Assembly: GCF_018863235.1 (NCBI RefSeq)
Contig: NZ_JAHKRS010000007.1
Coordinates: 62,001 to 126,000 of the forward strand
Reading direction: 5' to 3'
Origin: Pseudomaricurvus albidus
Lineage (GTDB): Bacteria > Pseudomonadota > Gammaproteobacteria > Pseudomonadales > Cellvibrionaceae
DNA: 64,000 bases
Position 1 is the first letter of the stretch. Every line of letters begins with the position of its first letter. A program made the position numbers and the translations under genes. The notes below the pieces were generated by a model, which saw only the letters and a list, made by a program, of their open reading frames with translations, had not been told where the DNA came from and did not search any database. Below, piece after piece: positions 47,141-58,075 of the stretch.

Positions 47141-49267
47141 TCAGGACAGATCCCGGCTGAACGGCGGCAGGGAATTTAAAATAGCGGTGCCATAACGCCT
47201 AGTCACCACGCGCCGGTCCAGCAGTGTGATGGTGCCTGTGTCGCTTTCTGTCCGCAGCAGTCGGCCGCAGGCCTGTACCAGTTTGATGGCTGCATCCGGC
47301 ACGCTGATTTCCATAAACGGGTTGCCGCCGCGGGTTTCAATCCATTCCGCAAGAGAGGCCTCGACAGGATCGTCGGGAACGGAAAAAGGTATCTTGGCGA
47401 TCACCACGTGGCGGCAGTAATCGCCGGGCAGATCCACACCCTCTGCAAAGCTGGCAAGACCAAAGATAACGCTGCCTTCGCCGCTGTCGATGCGCTGTTT
47501 GTGTTCATCGATCAATGCCTGCTTGGAGCGGTCACCCTGTACCAGAATGATGTCTTGCCAGTCGCCGGGCAGGGCGTCGTAGACATCCAGCATTTGCCGG
47601 CGGGAGGAAAACAGCACCAGACTGCCCTCGTTGATGTCCAGAATTTCCGGCAGTGAATCAACAATGGAAAGCGTGTGGGCACTGGCATTGCTGGCATCTG
47701 AGGCCTGAGAGGGCACGCGCAAGACTCCGGCCTTGGTAAAGTCGAACGGGCTGGGCACCACGTGGTACTGACTGTCCTGTGGTGTGCCGGCTCGCATCTG
47801 AAAGCGACCGAAGTGTCCGAGGGCTGTGAGTGTGGCTGAGGTGACGACCGCTCCGCAGCACTGATTCCAGAGGCCGTATTCGAGGGTGCGCGAAGCGAGA
47901 ATCGGGCTGGAGCAGACTTCAAAATCCAGGTTGCCACCCTGTTCGACCAGCGTGAACCAGCGGGCCTTGGGCACTGAGCCTTGAGGGTCCGGCGAGGCGT
48001 AGCTGGCCCAGAGATCTTTGTTGGCCTCCGCGCGGGACTGCCAGATTCCGACGGTGGGGAAGGCATTTTCCAGATCCACTTTGGGGACCGGACAGTGGGC
48101 GTCTTCCATGGCCTCGTTGATTTCATTGGCCATCTTGCCCAGCAGTTCGGCGAGACGGTCGAAAGAACGTTTGATGTCGACACAGGCCATCTGCATTTCG
48201 GGATGGATAAGGCCTCCCTCAAAGCGGTGGCGGGGCGTGTGATCGTTGGGATCAATGGTGTCGGCCAGTGACTGGAACATGGGGATGACTTTATCCAGTT
48301 CCTGTTTGGCATCCAGCATGGCGGCCGGCAGCTGTTCCCCAAAGCGGTCTACATTACCTGCGCCACTGACTTGGGCCAGCAGGTTGGCTACCGGCTTCTG
48401 GCTCTGTTCCAGCCATTTGCTGGTGCTGATCAGACGGCTGTGCTGAGCAAAGTGATTGAGGGCTTTGTCTGGCAGGTGGTGCCCTTCGTCGAACACATAG
48501 ATGGCGTCTTCCGGCGCGGGCAGGATGGCTCCACCGCCAAGGGCCAGATCCGCCAGCACCAGGTCGTGATTGGTAACGATGCAGTCCACACTGCCGAGGT
48601 TATCCCGCGCCTTCATAAAACTGCAGGCGGACACATTCGCGCAGCGGCGGCCGGTGCACTGACGGTGGTCGGTGGTGACCCTTTGCCAGTCCTCGTCCTG
48701 CACACCGTCTTTCCATTCGTCGCGGTCGCCGTTCCACTTATTGGCGGCCATGGCGTCCATCATGGATTGATAGATCTGAACACTCTGTTCGCCCATCTGC
48801 GGCAGTTCGTCTTCGTACAGCGCTTGAGTGGGATTGCTGGCCATATCGACGTTATTCAGCAGGGCATCCAGCTTGGACAGGCACAGATAGCGTCCGCGTC
48901 CCTTCGCCAGTGACACTTTGAAATTCAGGCCGCTGTGTCGCAGGACTTCAGGGATGTCCTTGTTCACGATCTGTTCCTGCAGTGCCACGGTGGCGGTGGA
49001 GACAATGACCTTTTTGCCCAGGGCCTTGGCAATGGGCAGGGTCGCCAGCAGGTAAGCGACTGTCTTGCCAGTACCGGTTCCCGCTTCCACAACACAGATG
49101 TGGCCCTCGTTGTCCCGGACGTTCTCGTCATCCAGATGAATGTTGCCGAGGGTTTTGGCGATTTCGGCAATCATCAGTTTCTGACCATAGCGGGCCTTGA
49201 GTTCCTTGTTATTGAGAAACTCGGTGTAGGCAGTCTGGATGGTTTTTTTCAGTTCGGGAGTGAGCAT
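47141..49267 (-). CDS. dinG: ATP-dependent DNA helicase DinG
   Basis: A 708-residue superfamily 2 helicase (XPD type, E. coli DinG 716 aa). Walker A is VVEAGTGTGKTVAYLLATLP (about residues 60-79) and the DEAH-type box is YVFDEGHHLPDKALNHFAQ. The four Cys of the 4Fe-4S cluster fall in CLSKLDALL...RRCANVSACSFM and VDCIVTNHD. Later motifs include VLFSSRRQMLDVYDAL and GRLLRTESDTGTITLLDRRV. It unwinds 5'-3' and resolves R-loops and D-loops. In E. coli it is SOS-induced; I saw no LexA site upstream here. It starts at the ATG at 49267. Confidence 0.96.
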   Translation of the reverse strand: MLTPELKKTIQTAYTEFLNNKELKARYGQKLMIAEIAKTLGNIHLDDENVRDNEGHICVVEAGTGTGKTVAYLLATLPIAKALGKKVIVSTATVALQEQIVNKDIPEVLRHSGLNFKVSLAKGRGRYLCLSKLDALLNNVDMASNPTQALYEDELPQMGEQSVQIYQSMMDAMAANKWNGDRDEWKDGVQDEDWQRVTTDHRQCTGRRCANVSACSFMKARDNLGSVDCIVTNHDLVLADLALGGGAILPAPEDAIYVFDEGHHLPDKALNHFAQHSRLISTSKWLEQSQKPVANLLAQVSGAGNVDRFGEQLPAAMLDAKQELDKVIPMFQSLADTIDPNDHTPRHRFEGGLIHPEMQMACVDIKRSFDRLAELLGKMANEINEAMEDAHCPVPKVDLENAFPTVGIWQSRAEANKDLWASYASPDPQGSVPKARWFTLVEQGGNLDFEVCSSPILASRTLEYGLWNQCCGAVVTSATLTALGHFGRFQMRAGTPQDSQYHVVPSPFDFTKAGVLRVPSQASDASNASAHTLSIVDSLPEILDINEGSLVLFSSRRQMLDVYDALPGDWQDIILVQGDRSKQALIDEHKQRIDSGEGSVIFGLASFAEGVDLPGDYCRHVVIAKIPFSVPDDPVEASLAEWIETRGGNPFMEISVPDAAIKLVQACGRLLRTESDTGTITLLDRRVVTRRYGTAILNSLPPFSRDLS

Positions 49268-49391
49268 GGATTTGGGGTGTCAGAATTTCCGGCAAAGACG
49301 GCAATTCTACTGTGTTATGGACTTCGAGGGTATGAGAAATACGGTTGAGATTGTTGGCAGGCATAAAGGCACTGTCCGAGGTGAGGAGATG

Positions 49392-49413
49392 GGGGCAGGC
49401 ATGGCTCTGCCCC
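49392..49413. repeat. Short inverted repeat after pgi
   Basis: GGGGCAG and CTGCCCC with an 8-bp loop lie between the stop of pgi (49438) and the start of dinG. It may assist termination of pgi on the minus strand, but no T-tract follows. Confidence 0.35.
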
Positions 49414-49437
49414 TGTGGTGTGGGTGCGAAAGAGGGT

Positions 49438-51087
49438 TCAGCGATCCAGAATGCGTTTTGCCAGCGCACGGGTTGAGCTGTCCCAGTCTTCCGGCAGTTT
49501 ACCGCTGTGCAATGCGCCGGCAATGGTGGTGCCCAGCTGTTTGCCCAGTTCGACCCCCCACTGGTCAAAAGCGTTGATGTTGAGCAGGACACTGAGCGCA
49601 TAAACTTTGTGTTCGTACAGGGCGATCAGGCTGCCCAGTGAGCGGGGTGTGAGCTGATCGAGGACCAGTGTGTTGCTGGGGCGATTGCCCGGGATGACTT
49701 TGTGAGGGGCGAGCTGCTCTGCTTCGGCTTTGGACTTGCCGCTATCCATCAGCTCCTGTTTGGCCCGGGCCAGTGACTTGCCTTCCAGCAGGGCCTGACT
49801 CTGGCTCAGACAGCAGGCGAGCAGCTGCTGGTGTTGTCCGGTGTAAGGATGATTGGGCCTCAGGCTGGTGATGAAATCCACAGGAATCATTTGCGTGCCC
49901 TGATGGAACAGTTGGTGAAAAGAGTGCTGGCCGTTGCTTTCTTCCGTACCCCAGATGGCAATACCCGTAGGGTAATCCACGGCCTCGCCGTCGATATTGA
50001 CGGATTTGCCGAGGCTTTCCATGTCCAGTTGCTGCAAAAAATCCGGGAAGCGTTGCAGCTGGTGGCAGTAGGGCAGTGCCGCCTGACTTTTGGCTCCCCA
50101 ACACTGGCTGTACCAGAAAGTGATAAATGCCAGGATGACGGGCATGTTGTGTTTCAGGTCTGCGGTGGCAAAGTGCTCATCCATGCTGGATGCGCCTTCG
50201 AGCAATTCCTCAAAAGCCTGCCAGCCGACGGCAATGGCAATGGGCAGGCCGATAGCTGACCAGAGGGAATAGCGGCCGCCCACCCAATCCCACATGGGGA
50301 AGATGTTTTCTTCATCAATGCCGAATTCGATGGCGTTTTTCAGGTTGGTGCTGATGCCGACAAAGTGATGCTTCAGATGATCAATGCTGCAACCGCTGCT
50401 GATGATCCATTGCCGCGCGGCTTTGGCGTTTTCCAGGGTTTCCAAAGTGGTGAAAGACTTTGATGCCACAATAAACAGCGTGGTTTCGGGCTTCAGTTTC
50501 TTCAGCGTGTGGTGTATTTCGGCGCCATCAATGTTGGCGACAAAATGGACGTTAATCTGAGGCAAATGGAAGTCCGACAGCGCCTTGCAGGCCATGCGTG
50601 GCCCCAGATCTGAGCCGCCAATGCCGATGTTAACCACGTCGGTGATGGTCTGGCCGGAGTGTCCCTGCCATTGGCCTTCGTGGAGCCTGGTGACAAACGA
50701 ACACATTTTGTCCTTGGCTGCGCGGATTTCATCCTGCACCGAGGCCTGAGGAAGGGCGGAACCCGGTTGCTGTCGCAGGGCGCTGTGCCAGGCTGGGCGA
50801 TCTTCGGTGTTGTTGACGTGTTGTCCAGTGAGCAGTTTCTCAATGGCCTGCGGCAGTTGGCAATCGTCAGCCAGTGCCAGCAAATGCTTGATGGTGGTTT
50901 CGTTCAGATGGTTCTTGGAATAGTCCAGAAACAAGGGCCCTACCTGCAGTGAGTAGTGCTCCGCTCTGTGGGGATCCAGCTGGAACAGCTCGTTCAGGTC
51001 ACTGTTCCAGGCTTGTTTGTGTGCCAGGAGGGTTTCCCAGTGGGGGAGGTGCTGTGACAAGGTGGCGCGAGCGTCAGTAGCTTCCAT
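49438..51087 (-). CDS. pgi: Glucose-6-phosphate isomerase
   Basis: A 549-residue enzyme interconverting glucose-6-phosphate and fructose-6-phosphate. The start at 51087 (MEATDARATLSQHLPHWETL) has TTGAGGC upstream and gives the E. coli length; the frame stays open further upstream to 51123 with no domain match. Motifs are the sugar-binding VNIGIGGSDLGPRMACKALS (about residues 147-166), VASKSFTTLETLENAKAARQ and the catalytic segment TGQHQQLLACCLSQSQALLE. GVELGKQLGTTI near the C-terminus is the second signature. It is a single-gene unit. Confidence 0.96.
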   Translation of the reverse strand: MEATDARATLSQHLPHWETLLAHKQAWNSDLNELFQLDPHRAEHYSLQVGPLFLDYSKNHLNETTIKHLLALADDCQLPQAIEKLLTGQHVNNTEDRPAWHSALRQQPGSALPQASVQDEIRAAKDKMCSFVTRLHEGQWQGHSGQTITDVVNIGIGGSDLGPRMACKALSDFHLPQINVHFVANIDGAEIHHTLKKLKPETTLFIVASKSFTTLETLENAKAARQWIISSGCSIDHLKHHFVGISTNLKNAIEFGIDEENIFPMWDWVGGRYSLWSAIGLPIAIAVGWQAFEELLEGASSMDEHFATADLKHNMPVILAFITFWYSQCWGAKSQAALPYCHQLQRFPDFLQQLDMESLGKSVNIDGEAVDYPTGIAIWGTEESNGQHSFHQLFHQGTQMIPVDFITSLRPNHPYTGQHQQLLACCLSQSQALLEGKSLARAKQELMDSGKSKAEAEQLAPHKVIPGNRPSNTLVLDQLTPRSLGSLIALYEHKVYALSVLLNINAFDQWGVELGKQLGTTIAGALHSGKLPEDWDSSTRALAKRILDR

Positions 51088-51369
51088 GAAATGACTTTGC
51101 CTCAAAAAAAGATTGTAGGTCAATGATAGCCCCGCAGTAGCCAGTTGTGCAGTGGACGGTTCAAACTGCAGGGTCTCTGGAAAATCAGGGGCGTTTTATT
51201 GTGGCGGGCTGGTCGGCAGGCTTGTCGAGTTGGTTGCGATCAAGGTTCTGTGCTCAGCCCGAATGTAATCCCAAGCAAGTATCATGCGCGAAAATGCTCT
51301 CATCCGGCGAGAGTAGGGTGTGGGGCTTACTTTTTGTCGCAGAGGGGCGGAGCTGGCCGCCCACTGAGG

Positions 51370-52344
51370 TTAATGATCCCGTCCGACCGAGAAATCCGCC
51401 AGTTGGCTCATGGCCTGTTTGAAGCGGCTTTCTGGCAGGTGAGAAAGCTGGGCAATGGCCAGATCTGCCTGCTGGCGGGCGCTGTCCGCGGTGTACTTGA
51501 GGGCGCCGGTAGAGTTGACGATGGCAACGATCTCGTCCAGTTGCTCAATGCCGCCTTCGCGGATGGCGTTGGCGATGAGTTCGGCCTGTTCTTCTGAGCC
51601 TTCACGCATGGCGTAAATCAGGGGCAGTGTGGGTTTGCCCTCTGCCAGATCGTCGCCGACATTTTTGCCCAGTGCCTCGGCGTCGCCTTCGTAATCCAGA
51701 GCGTCATCGACCAGTTGAAAGGCCAGCCCAAGATGGTAGCCGTAACGCTTCAGGGCATGCCGTTGCTCGTCGCTGGCGTCGGACAGCACGGCGCCGACTT
51801 CACAGGCGGCTTCAAACAGGGCGCCGGTCTTTTTGTAGATCACTTCCAGGTAGTTTTCTTCGCTGACACTGGGGTCTTTGGCGTTCACCAGTTGCTGCAC
51901 TTCGCCTTCAGAAATGGTATTGGTGGTATCGGACAAAATTTGCATGATGTCCATATTGCCGATGGCCACCATCATTTGAAACGCGCGGGAATAGAGGAAG
52001 TCACCCACCAGCACGCTGGGGGCGTTGCCCCATTTTGCGTTGGCGGTCAGGCGGCCGCGGCGCATGTCGGAGATGTCGACGACATCGTCGTGAAGCAGGG
52101 TGGCAGTGTGAATAAACTCGATGATCGCTGCCAGATCCAGGTGCCTGGTATTGCCCTCTTTTTCGGTGTAGCCCAGCGCATTGGCGGTTAAAAGCACCAA
52201 AAGGGGGCGCAAACGCTTGCCGCCGGCTTCCACGAGGTAGTGGCCAATGTTCTCTACCAGATCAACGTTGGAGTGTAATTGGTCAATAATCAGTTGATTG
52301 ACGGCGCTGAAATCACCTTCAACAGCTTTATGAAAAGGCAGCAT
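51370..52344 (-). CDS. ispB: Octaprenyl (polyprenyl) diphosphate synthase
   Basis: A 324-residue long-chain trans-prenyltransferase that makes the side chain of ubiquinone. The two Asp-rich motifs are LLHDDVVDISDMRRGRLTAN (about residues 83-102, DDxxD) and FQLVDDALDYEGDAEALGKN (about residues 208-227). GGKRLRPLLVLLTANAL at the start is also typical. It diverges from rplU, as in Pseudomonas and E. coli. Length matches E. coli IspB (323). The stop lies 283 bp from the pgi start. Confidence 0.96.
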   Translation of the reverse strand: MLPFHKAVEGDFSAVNQLIIDQLHSNVDLVENIGHYLVEAGGKRLRPLLVLLTANALGYTEKEGNTRHLDLAAIIEFIHTATLLHDDVVDISDMRRGRLTANAKWGNAPSVLVGDFLYSRAFQMMVAIGNMDIMQILSDTTNTISEGEVQQLVNAKDPSVSEENYLEVIYKKTGALFEAACEVGAVLSDASDEQRHALKRYGYHLGLAFQLVDDALDYEGDAEALGKNVGDDLAEGKPTLPLIYAMREGSEEQAELIANAIREGGIEQLDEIVAIVNSTGALKYTADSARQQADLAIAQLSHLPESRFKQAMSQLADFSVGRDH

Positions 52345-52486
52345 GGGGGGTTAATATCCAGAAAAGCACAATGGGGAGCGTAAACGGGCATGCTATGGGC
52401 GTGGCGGAAAGCTGTCAAGAGACGGGGCAGACGCCGGCTGCCAAAACCGGTGCCATTAAATTGCTCTGTGGCAGTGGTTATCAGGC

Positions 52487-52515
52487 TTGCGGCGGATCCC
52501 CGTTTGCCGTAGAAT
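52487..52515 (+). promoter_or_regulatory. Sigma-70 promoter of the rplU-rpmA operon
   Basis: TTGCGG (-35), 17 bp, TAGAAT (-10, 52510-52515) in the divergent ispB/rplU region. It gives a leader of about 165 nt before the rplU ATG at 52687. The leader holds no obvious structured regulatory element that I could recognise. Confidence 0.6.
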
Positions 52516-52686
52516 CTGCGCCCCTGCCGCTTGCTGTCTTTAATTTGGGTGCTATATGGACTCGGGTTGGATGCAAAGAGCAGAAATATTGAACTGAGTT
52601 AGGTATACGACGCAAGCTCTCCCTTTAAAGCGAACCAGGTGTCTGGCGCTGCTTCGTGTCGTCCAATGTCTAATTGGAGCATGTAA

Positions 52687-52998
52687 ATGTACGCAGTATT
52701 TAAAAGTGGTGGCAAGCAACACCGCGTAGTGGAAGGCGAAACCCTGAAACTGGAAAAAATTGAAGTAGCTACTGGTGAAACCATCGACTTCGACGAAGTT
52801 CTGCTGGTTGCCAATGGTGAAGACATCAAAATCGGAGCTCCGGTTGTTGATGGCGCTAAAGTAACTGCCGAAGTGGTTAGCCACGGTCGCGGCGAGAAAG
52901 TGAAAATCATCAAGTTCCGTCGTCGTAAGCACTCCATGAAGCGCCAAGGTCACCGTCAGTGGTACACCGAGGTGAAAATCACGGGTATCAAAGGTTAA
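52687..52998 (+). CDS. rplU: 50S ribosomal protein L21
   Basis: A 103-residue ribosomal protein, full family length. [20 protein letters not shown] is the N-terminus and [19 protein letters not shown] the conserved C-terminus. L21 binds 23S rRNA and contacts L20. It starts at 52687 with TTGGAG upstream; an ATG two codons earlier (52681) is followed at once by TAA. First gene of rplU-rpmA. Confidence 0.98.
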   Translation: MYAVFKSGGKQHRVVEGETLKLEKIEVATGETIDFDEVLLVANGEDIKIGAPVVDGAKVTAEVVSHGRGEKVKIIKFRRRKHSMKRQGHRQWYTEVKITGIKG

Positions 52999-53053
52999 TC
53001 GGGTTAATAGCGTTTTATATTAACTCATAGCATTCATTGAAGGAGTTTGACTC

Positions 53054-53311
53054 ATGGCTCACAAAAAAGCTGGTGGTAGTACTCGTAACGGTCGCGACTC
53101 AGAGAGTAAGCGACTCGGTGTAAAGCGTTTCGGTGGACAAGCCGTTATCGCTGGTAACATTCTGGTACGTCAGCGCGGAACCAAGTTCCACGCCGGTGAG
53201 AATGTTGGCATTGGTAAAGACCACACTCTGTTCGCAAAAGCCGATGGCGTTGTGAAGTTTGAAGTGAAAGGCGACAAAAACCGTAAGTTTGTCAGCATCG
53301 TTGCCGCGTAA
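53054..53311 (+). CDS. rpmA: 50S ribosomal protein L27
   Basis: An 85-residue protein, full length. [20 protein letters not shown] is the N-terminus that reaches toward the peptidyl-transferase centre; KFVSIVAA is the C-terminus. No extra N-terminal cleavage extension as in Firmicutes. AAGGAG lies 8 bases before the ATG. It is 55 bp after rplU and is followed by a terminator before obgE. Confidence 0.98.
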   Translation: MAHKKAGGSTRNGRDSESKRLGVKRFGGQAVIAGNILVRQRGTKFHAGENVGIGKDHTLFAKADGVVKFEVKGDKNRKFVSIVAA

Positions 53312-53365
53312 GTCGCAGCAATCATTCTGACTAACGGGTTTGGGGGTGTAGCCTCCTGCCTTAAC

Positions 53366-53402
53366 AAAAGCCCCGTCATCCATGATGGGGCTTTTGCGTT
53401 TT
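53366..53402 (+). terminator. Rho-independent terminator of rplU-rpmA
   Basis: AAAAGCCCCGTCAT and ATGATGGGGCTTTT pair with one G-T and a 2-base loop, followed by TTTTGCGTTTT. It lies 55 bp after rpmA and separates it from obgE. Confidence 0.88.
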
Positions 53403-53412
53403 GAAAACGTGA

Positions 53413-54723
<1,311 letters not shown>

Positions 54724-54748
54724 GGCTTGAGGGCAGGAAACAGTCAGG

Positions 54749-55870
54749 ATGAGTATTCGAGAACAATTGCCCACGGCCCAGCGCTGGGTGGTCAAAATTG
54801 GCAGTGCGTTATTGACCAACAATGGTCAGGGTCTGGATGCGCCGGCCATAGCGGGCTGGGTTGAACAGCTGGCCCAATTGCAAAAGTCCGGCGTTGAGTT
54901 GGTGTTGGTGTCTTCTGGTGCTGTGGCAGCCGGGATGACGCATTTGGGTTGGAGCGAGCGACCGGATGCCATTCATGAGCTGCAGGCTGCAGCCGCTGTG
55001 GGTCAGACCCGTCTGGTGCAGACTTACGAGCAGGAATTTCAGAAATACGGTCTCAATACCGCGCAGGTGCTGCTGGATCATGATGATTTATCCAATCGTC
55101 AGCGCTATCTCAATGCCCGCTCAACCTTGCGAGCATTGACGGGACTTGGAATTATTCCGATCGTCAATGAAAACGATACGGTTGTTACGGATGAGATTCG
55201 GTTTGGCGATAACGACACCCTGGGGGCTCTGGTGGCCAATCTGGTGGTGGCGGATGTCCTGGTGATACTGACGGATCAGGATGGCATGTATACGGCGGAT
55301 CCCCGCTCAAACCCGGATGCTCAACTGATCGGTGAGACGGATGCAAACGATGTCACCCTGGATGCCAAGGCGGGTGATGGCGGCAAGCTGGGTCGTGGCG
55401 GCATGATTACCAAGGTGCGTGCGGCTCGTCTGGCAGCGCGCTCTGGGGCGCATACGGTCATTGTCGGCGGGCGTATCGAGAATGTTGTCACCCGGCTGCG
55501 AGCGGGTGAATCTCTGGGCACCCTGTTGACGGCCGATCAGCGTCCGCAGGCTGCCCGCAAGCGCTGGCTGGCGGGCCAGTTGCAGGTCAGGGGATGTCTG
55601 GTGCTGGATGACGGTGCTGTGCGTGTTCTGAAGCAGCAGGGTAAAAGCCTGTTGCCGGTGGGTGTACGCAGTGCAGAAGGCGATTTCAATCGCGGTGATA
55701 TGGTGTCCTGTGTGGATTCTGAGGGTAGCGAAGTTGCCCGCGGGCTGGTGAATTACAGTGTGCAGGAGTCCCGACGTATTATTGGACGTCCCAGCGAGGA
55801 AATCGAATCCCGTCTGGGTTATGTGGACGAGCCGGAGCTGATCCATCGGGACAATCTGGTTGTTCTTTGA
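54749..55870 (+). CDS. proB: Glutamate 5-kinase
   Basis: A 373-residue enzyme that phosphorylates glutamate as the first step of proline synthesis. The amino acid kinase domain starts [20 protein letters not shown], with [20 protein letters not shown] and [20 protein letters not shown] as the substrate and ATP sites. [19 protein letters not shown] and [20 protein letters not shown] follow. The last 90 residues are a PUA domain ([20 protein letters not shown]). Length matches the bacterial family (about 370). It is 25 bp after obgE, the usual order in Pseudomonas. Confidence 0.97.
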   Translation: MSIREQLPTAQRWVVKIGSALLTNNGQGLDAPAIAGWVEQLAQLQKSGVELVLVSSGAVAAGMTHLGWSERPDAIHELQAAAAVGQTRLVQTYEQEFQKYGLNTAQVLLDHDDLSNRQRYLNARSTLRALTGLGIIPIVNENDTVVTDEIRFGDNDTLGALVANLVVADVLVILTDQDGMYTADPRSNPDAQLIGETDANDVTLDAKAGDGGKLGRGGMITKVRAARLAARSGAHTVIVGGRIENVVTRLRAGESLGTLLTADQRPQAARKRWLAGQLQVRGCLVLDDGAVRVLKQQGKSLLPVGVRSAEGDFNRGDMVSCVDSEGSEVARGLVNYSVQESRRIIGRPSEEIESRLGYVDEPELIHRDNLVVL

Positions 55871-55952
55871 TGTGGGTGTTGTTTGATTTTGATGTAGTGC
55901 TTTTCGGTACTCTTCCTTTGTTTTATTCCGTTCCGTTTAAGAGTCTGCCTCT

Positions 55953-57008
55953 ATGAGTATTTTTAAAGACCATATTGATGCCATGTCGGCTTACAAGCCT
56001 CCTTTGGAGGGGCGTGACCCGGTGGAATACACCCTGCTGGATTTTAATGAGCGCACCATTGAGGTGGTGGAACCTATCCGTGAAGCATTGCATGGGTTGA
56101 TTGATAGTGGTCGTCTGCATATGTATCCCTCCTATGGGGATATTGCTGAGCAGATAGCAGATTATGCAGGTGTTGGAGCGGATCAGGTGATGATCACCAA
56201 CGGTTCTGATCATGGGATCGATTTGATCATTCGCTCGGCCTGTCAGGTGGGGGACGAAATTATCATTCCGGGGCCCAGCTTTGCCATGTATTCGCAGTGT
56301 GCAAAGTTTGAAGGGTTGCACATGGTTGAGCCGCAATACACCCGTGAAGGCGGGTATCCGGTAGATGAGGTTATTTCCTCGGTGACGGACAAGACGCGGG
56401 TGGTTGTGGTGTCCAATCCGAACAACCCTTGTGGCACGATAGTCAGTCCGGACGATATTGTGCGCATTGCCAAGGCGGCGCCGGGCGCCGCGATTTTGGT
56501 GGATGAATGCTATTTTGAGTACAGTCAGGTGACCGTGGCGGATCGTCTGCACGAGAGCCCTAATATCCTCATTACCCGCACTTTTTCCAAAACCTGGGGC
56601 TTGCCCTCCATTCGTCTGGGTTATGTGCTGAGTGTGGCCGATAATATCAATGCGTTGCTGAATGTGCGCGGACCCTACGATATTAATCAGTTTGCGGTGG
56701 TCGCGGTCAGTGCGGGGCTCAAATGTCGTGATTTGACGCTGGCGTATGTGAAAGAGGTTATGGAGGTGTCCAAGCCCTTGCTGGAGGCTTTTCTGGAGCA
56801 GAGAGGTGTCGAGTTTTGGCCCAGTGCGGCCAACTACCTGTGGGTTTTTCCTCAGAACCCTGAAGCTATTGAGCTGGCTTTGAGGGATGAGAAAATACTG
56901 GTGCGTCCCAAAGCCAATGCCGAAGGGCAGTTGGGTTTGAGGATGACCATTGGTACTGAAGAGCAGACCCGTCATTTGATCGACGTGCTGGGGCGAGCCC
57001 TGCCATAG
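55953..57008 (+). CDS. Class I/II PLP aminotransferase, histidinol-phosphate aminotransferase-like
   Basis: A 351-residue pyridoxal-phosphate aminotransferase of the HisC type. Residues include VMITNGSDHGIDLIIRSACQ (cofactor phosphate site), VSNPNNPCGTIVSPDD (Asn contacting PLP), LVDECYFEYS (Asp/Tyr) and the Schiff-base Lys in TRTFSKTWGLPSIRLGYVLS. It most likely uses histidinol phosphate or an aromatic amino acid. HisC paralogues often act on Phe and Tyr, and no other his gene is nearby. It lies 82 bp after proB in its own unit, with the bidirectional terminator at 57064. Confidence 0.88.
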   Translation: MSIFKDHIDAMSAYKPPLEGRDPVEYTLLDFNERTIEVVEPIREALHGLIDSGRLHMYPSYGDIAEQIADYAGVGADQVMITNGSDHGIDLIIRSACQVGDEIIIPGPSFAMYSQCAKFEGLHMVEPQYTREGGYPVDEVISSVTDKTRVVVVSNPNNPCGTIVSPDDIVRIAKAAPGAAILVDECYFEYSQVTVADRLHESPNILITRTFSKTWGLPSIRLGYVLSVADNINALLNVRGPYDINQFAVVAVSAGLKCRDLTLAYVKEVMEVSKPLLEAFLEQRGVEFWPSAANYLWVFPQNPEAIELALRDEKILVRPKANAEGQLGLRMTIGTEEQTRHLIDVLGRALP

Positions 57009-57063
57009 GCGTCTTCATTCCATGAGTCCCCGGTTTTTTGGGGGGGGCTCCTGCAGTATTCTG

Positions 57064-57107
57064 CAGACACAAAAAAGCCGACTCTGAAGTCGGCTTTTTT
57101 GTGTCTG
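57064..57107. terminator. 20-bp perfect-stem bidirectional terminator
   Basis: The arms 57064-57083 and 57088-57107 are exact complements with a 4-base loop (CTGA). Each strand has a T6 tract in its 3' arm, so it can terminate both the aminotransferase (ends 57008) and rpsT (ends 57125). Confidence 0.93.
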
Positions 57108-57124
57108 ACCCGAAATTGCCTGGC

Positions 57125-57391
57125 TTAAGCAGCCAGGGCCTTAATTTGGGCGTTCAGACGGCTCTTGTGACGAGCGGCTTTATTCTTGTGAATAATGCCT
57201 TTGTCAGCAACGCGGTCGATGACTGGAACTGCTGCATTGTAAGCAGCTTTGGCTTGTTCAGCATCACCAGCTTCAATGGCTGCAATTACTTTTTTCAGGT
57301 AAGTGCGCGCCATGGAGCGCAGGCTAGCGTTGTGCTTGCGTGCCTTTTCGTTTTGGCGCGCACGTTTTTTTGCTTGGGGTGAATTGGCCAC
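57125..57391 (-). CDS. rpsT: 30S ribosomal protein S20
   Basis: An 88-residue ribosomal protein starting at a GTG (57391), with CAGGAG 7 bases upstream. Reading from there: [20 protein letters not shown] (the family N-terminus), then [20 protein letters not shown], with the basic tail [21 protein letters not shown]20 binds 16S rRNA early in assembly. Longer starts in the same frame would add residues of no S20 character. A non-ATG start is also seen in E. coli rpsT (TTG). It is monocistronic, opposite the flanking plus-strand genes. Confidence 0.97.
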   Translation of the reverse strand: MANSPQAKKRARQNEKARKHNASLRSMARTYLKKVIAAIEAGDAEQAKAAYNAAVPVIDRVADKGIIHKNKAARHKSRLNAQIKALAA

Positions 57392-57527
57392 CGTATTGCT
57401 CCTGTTAAAATTCGGGTACAAATCAAGGACGCGACATTATGCCTATTTATCGCCCTGTGTCAACATGGGTGGGCGATTAAAACCTCCGGGTTTTGAGGTG
57501 TGAGGGGAGTATCGCGCCAGCGGCACG

Positions 57528-57809
57528 TTACTTGGTTCCTGCGGCAATGGGTGTCACGTTATTGCTGTCGTCGGTGTCTTCCAGCAGGATCTCCGGCTTG
57601 CCCTTGCAGGCTTTGGCCAGTGCGTCACGGCGCTTGGCCAGAAGCAGGCCAATGGCTTCGCTGAGTTCTTCGTCTATTTGCACTTCCTGCTCGATCAGGC
57701 TGGTGATATTGGCAGCCAGCTCCAGCATTTTATCGTGTTCTTCGGCGTCTTTTTTGTTGTCGAACATACTTCCGTCTCTATCGCATTTCCAAACGGCAAT
57801 GACAGCCAT
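57528..57809 (-). CDS. yebG: YebG family SOS-induced protein
   Basis: A 93-residue protein. MAVIAVWKCDRDGSMFDNKK DAEEHDKMLELAANITSLIE is the YebG N-terminus, followed by SEAIGLLLAKRRDALAKACK and a less conserved tail (PEILLEDTDDSNNVTPIAAG). YebG is induced by DNA damage in E. coli; its molecular role is uncertain. A LexA box 41-60 bp upstream (57850-57869) supports the same control here. It sits alone between rpsT and the divergent murJ. Confidence 0.94.
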   Translation of the reverse strand: MAVIAVWKCDRDGSMFDNKKDAEEHDKMLELAANITSLIEQEVQIDEELSEAIGLLLAKRRDALAKACKGKPEILLEDTDDSNNVTPIAAGTK

Positions 57810-57849
57810 GGTGGGGCTCCTGTTGATTTTCTCTTGTCGCTTTAGATTT

Positions 57850-57869
57850 AACTGGTTTTTTGTACAGTA
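57850..57869 (-). promoter_or_regulatory. lexA box: LexA operator (SOS box) of yebG
   Basis: AACTGGTTTTTTGTACAGTA contains CTG-N10-CAG; read on the minus strand CTGTACAAAAAACCAG matches the gammaproteobacterial LexA consensus CTGT-N8-ACAG except for one base. It lies 41 bp upstream of the yebG ATG. Confidence 0.8.
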
Positions 57870-58075
57870 TTCTTGTTGGCGGGGATTGTCAACTCCGCAA
57901 AATCTGAAGCCCGCAGATCAGATTCTGGCTCTGACGATGGGCATTCAGTACACTGCGTCTCTTTTGTTCTCTCTCCTGAAGGAGCAGTGGGGGCGAGGTT
58001 TCCGGTGGGGTTTGTTGTGCAGGGTAGTGCAAGAGACCATGCCAGCAGAGTGTCTAGAAGCAGGATGATGCGTTA

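Noticed and set aside
55923-56975. Minus-strand 350-codon frame opposite the aminotransferase
   Set aside because: It is the exact reverse frame of a gene with all PLP-enzyme motifs; no domain recognised.
57041-57078. G8 run and CTGCAG repeats after the aminotransferase as a mobile-element scar
   Set aside because: Short and isolated; no target-site duplication or transposase remnant nearby.
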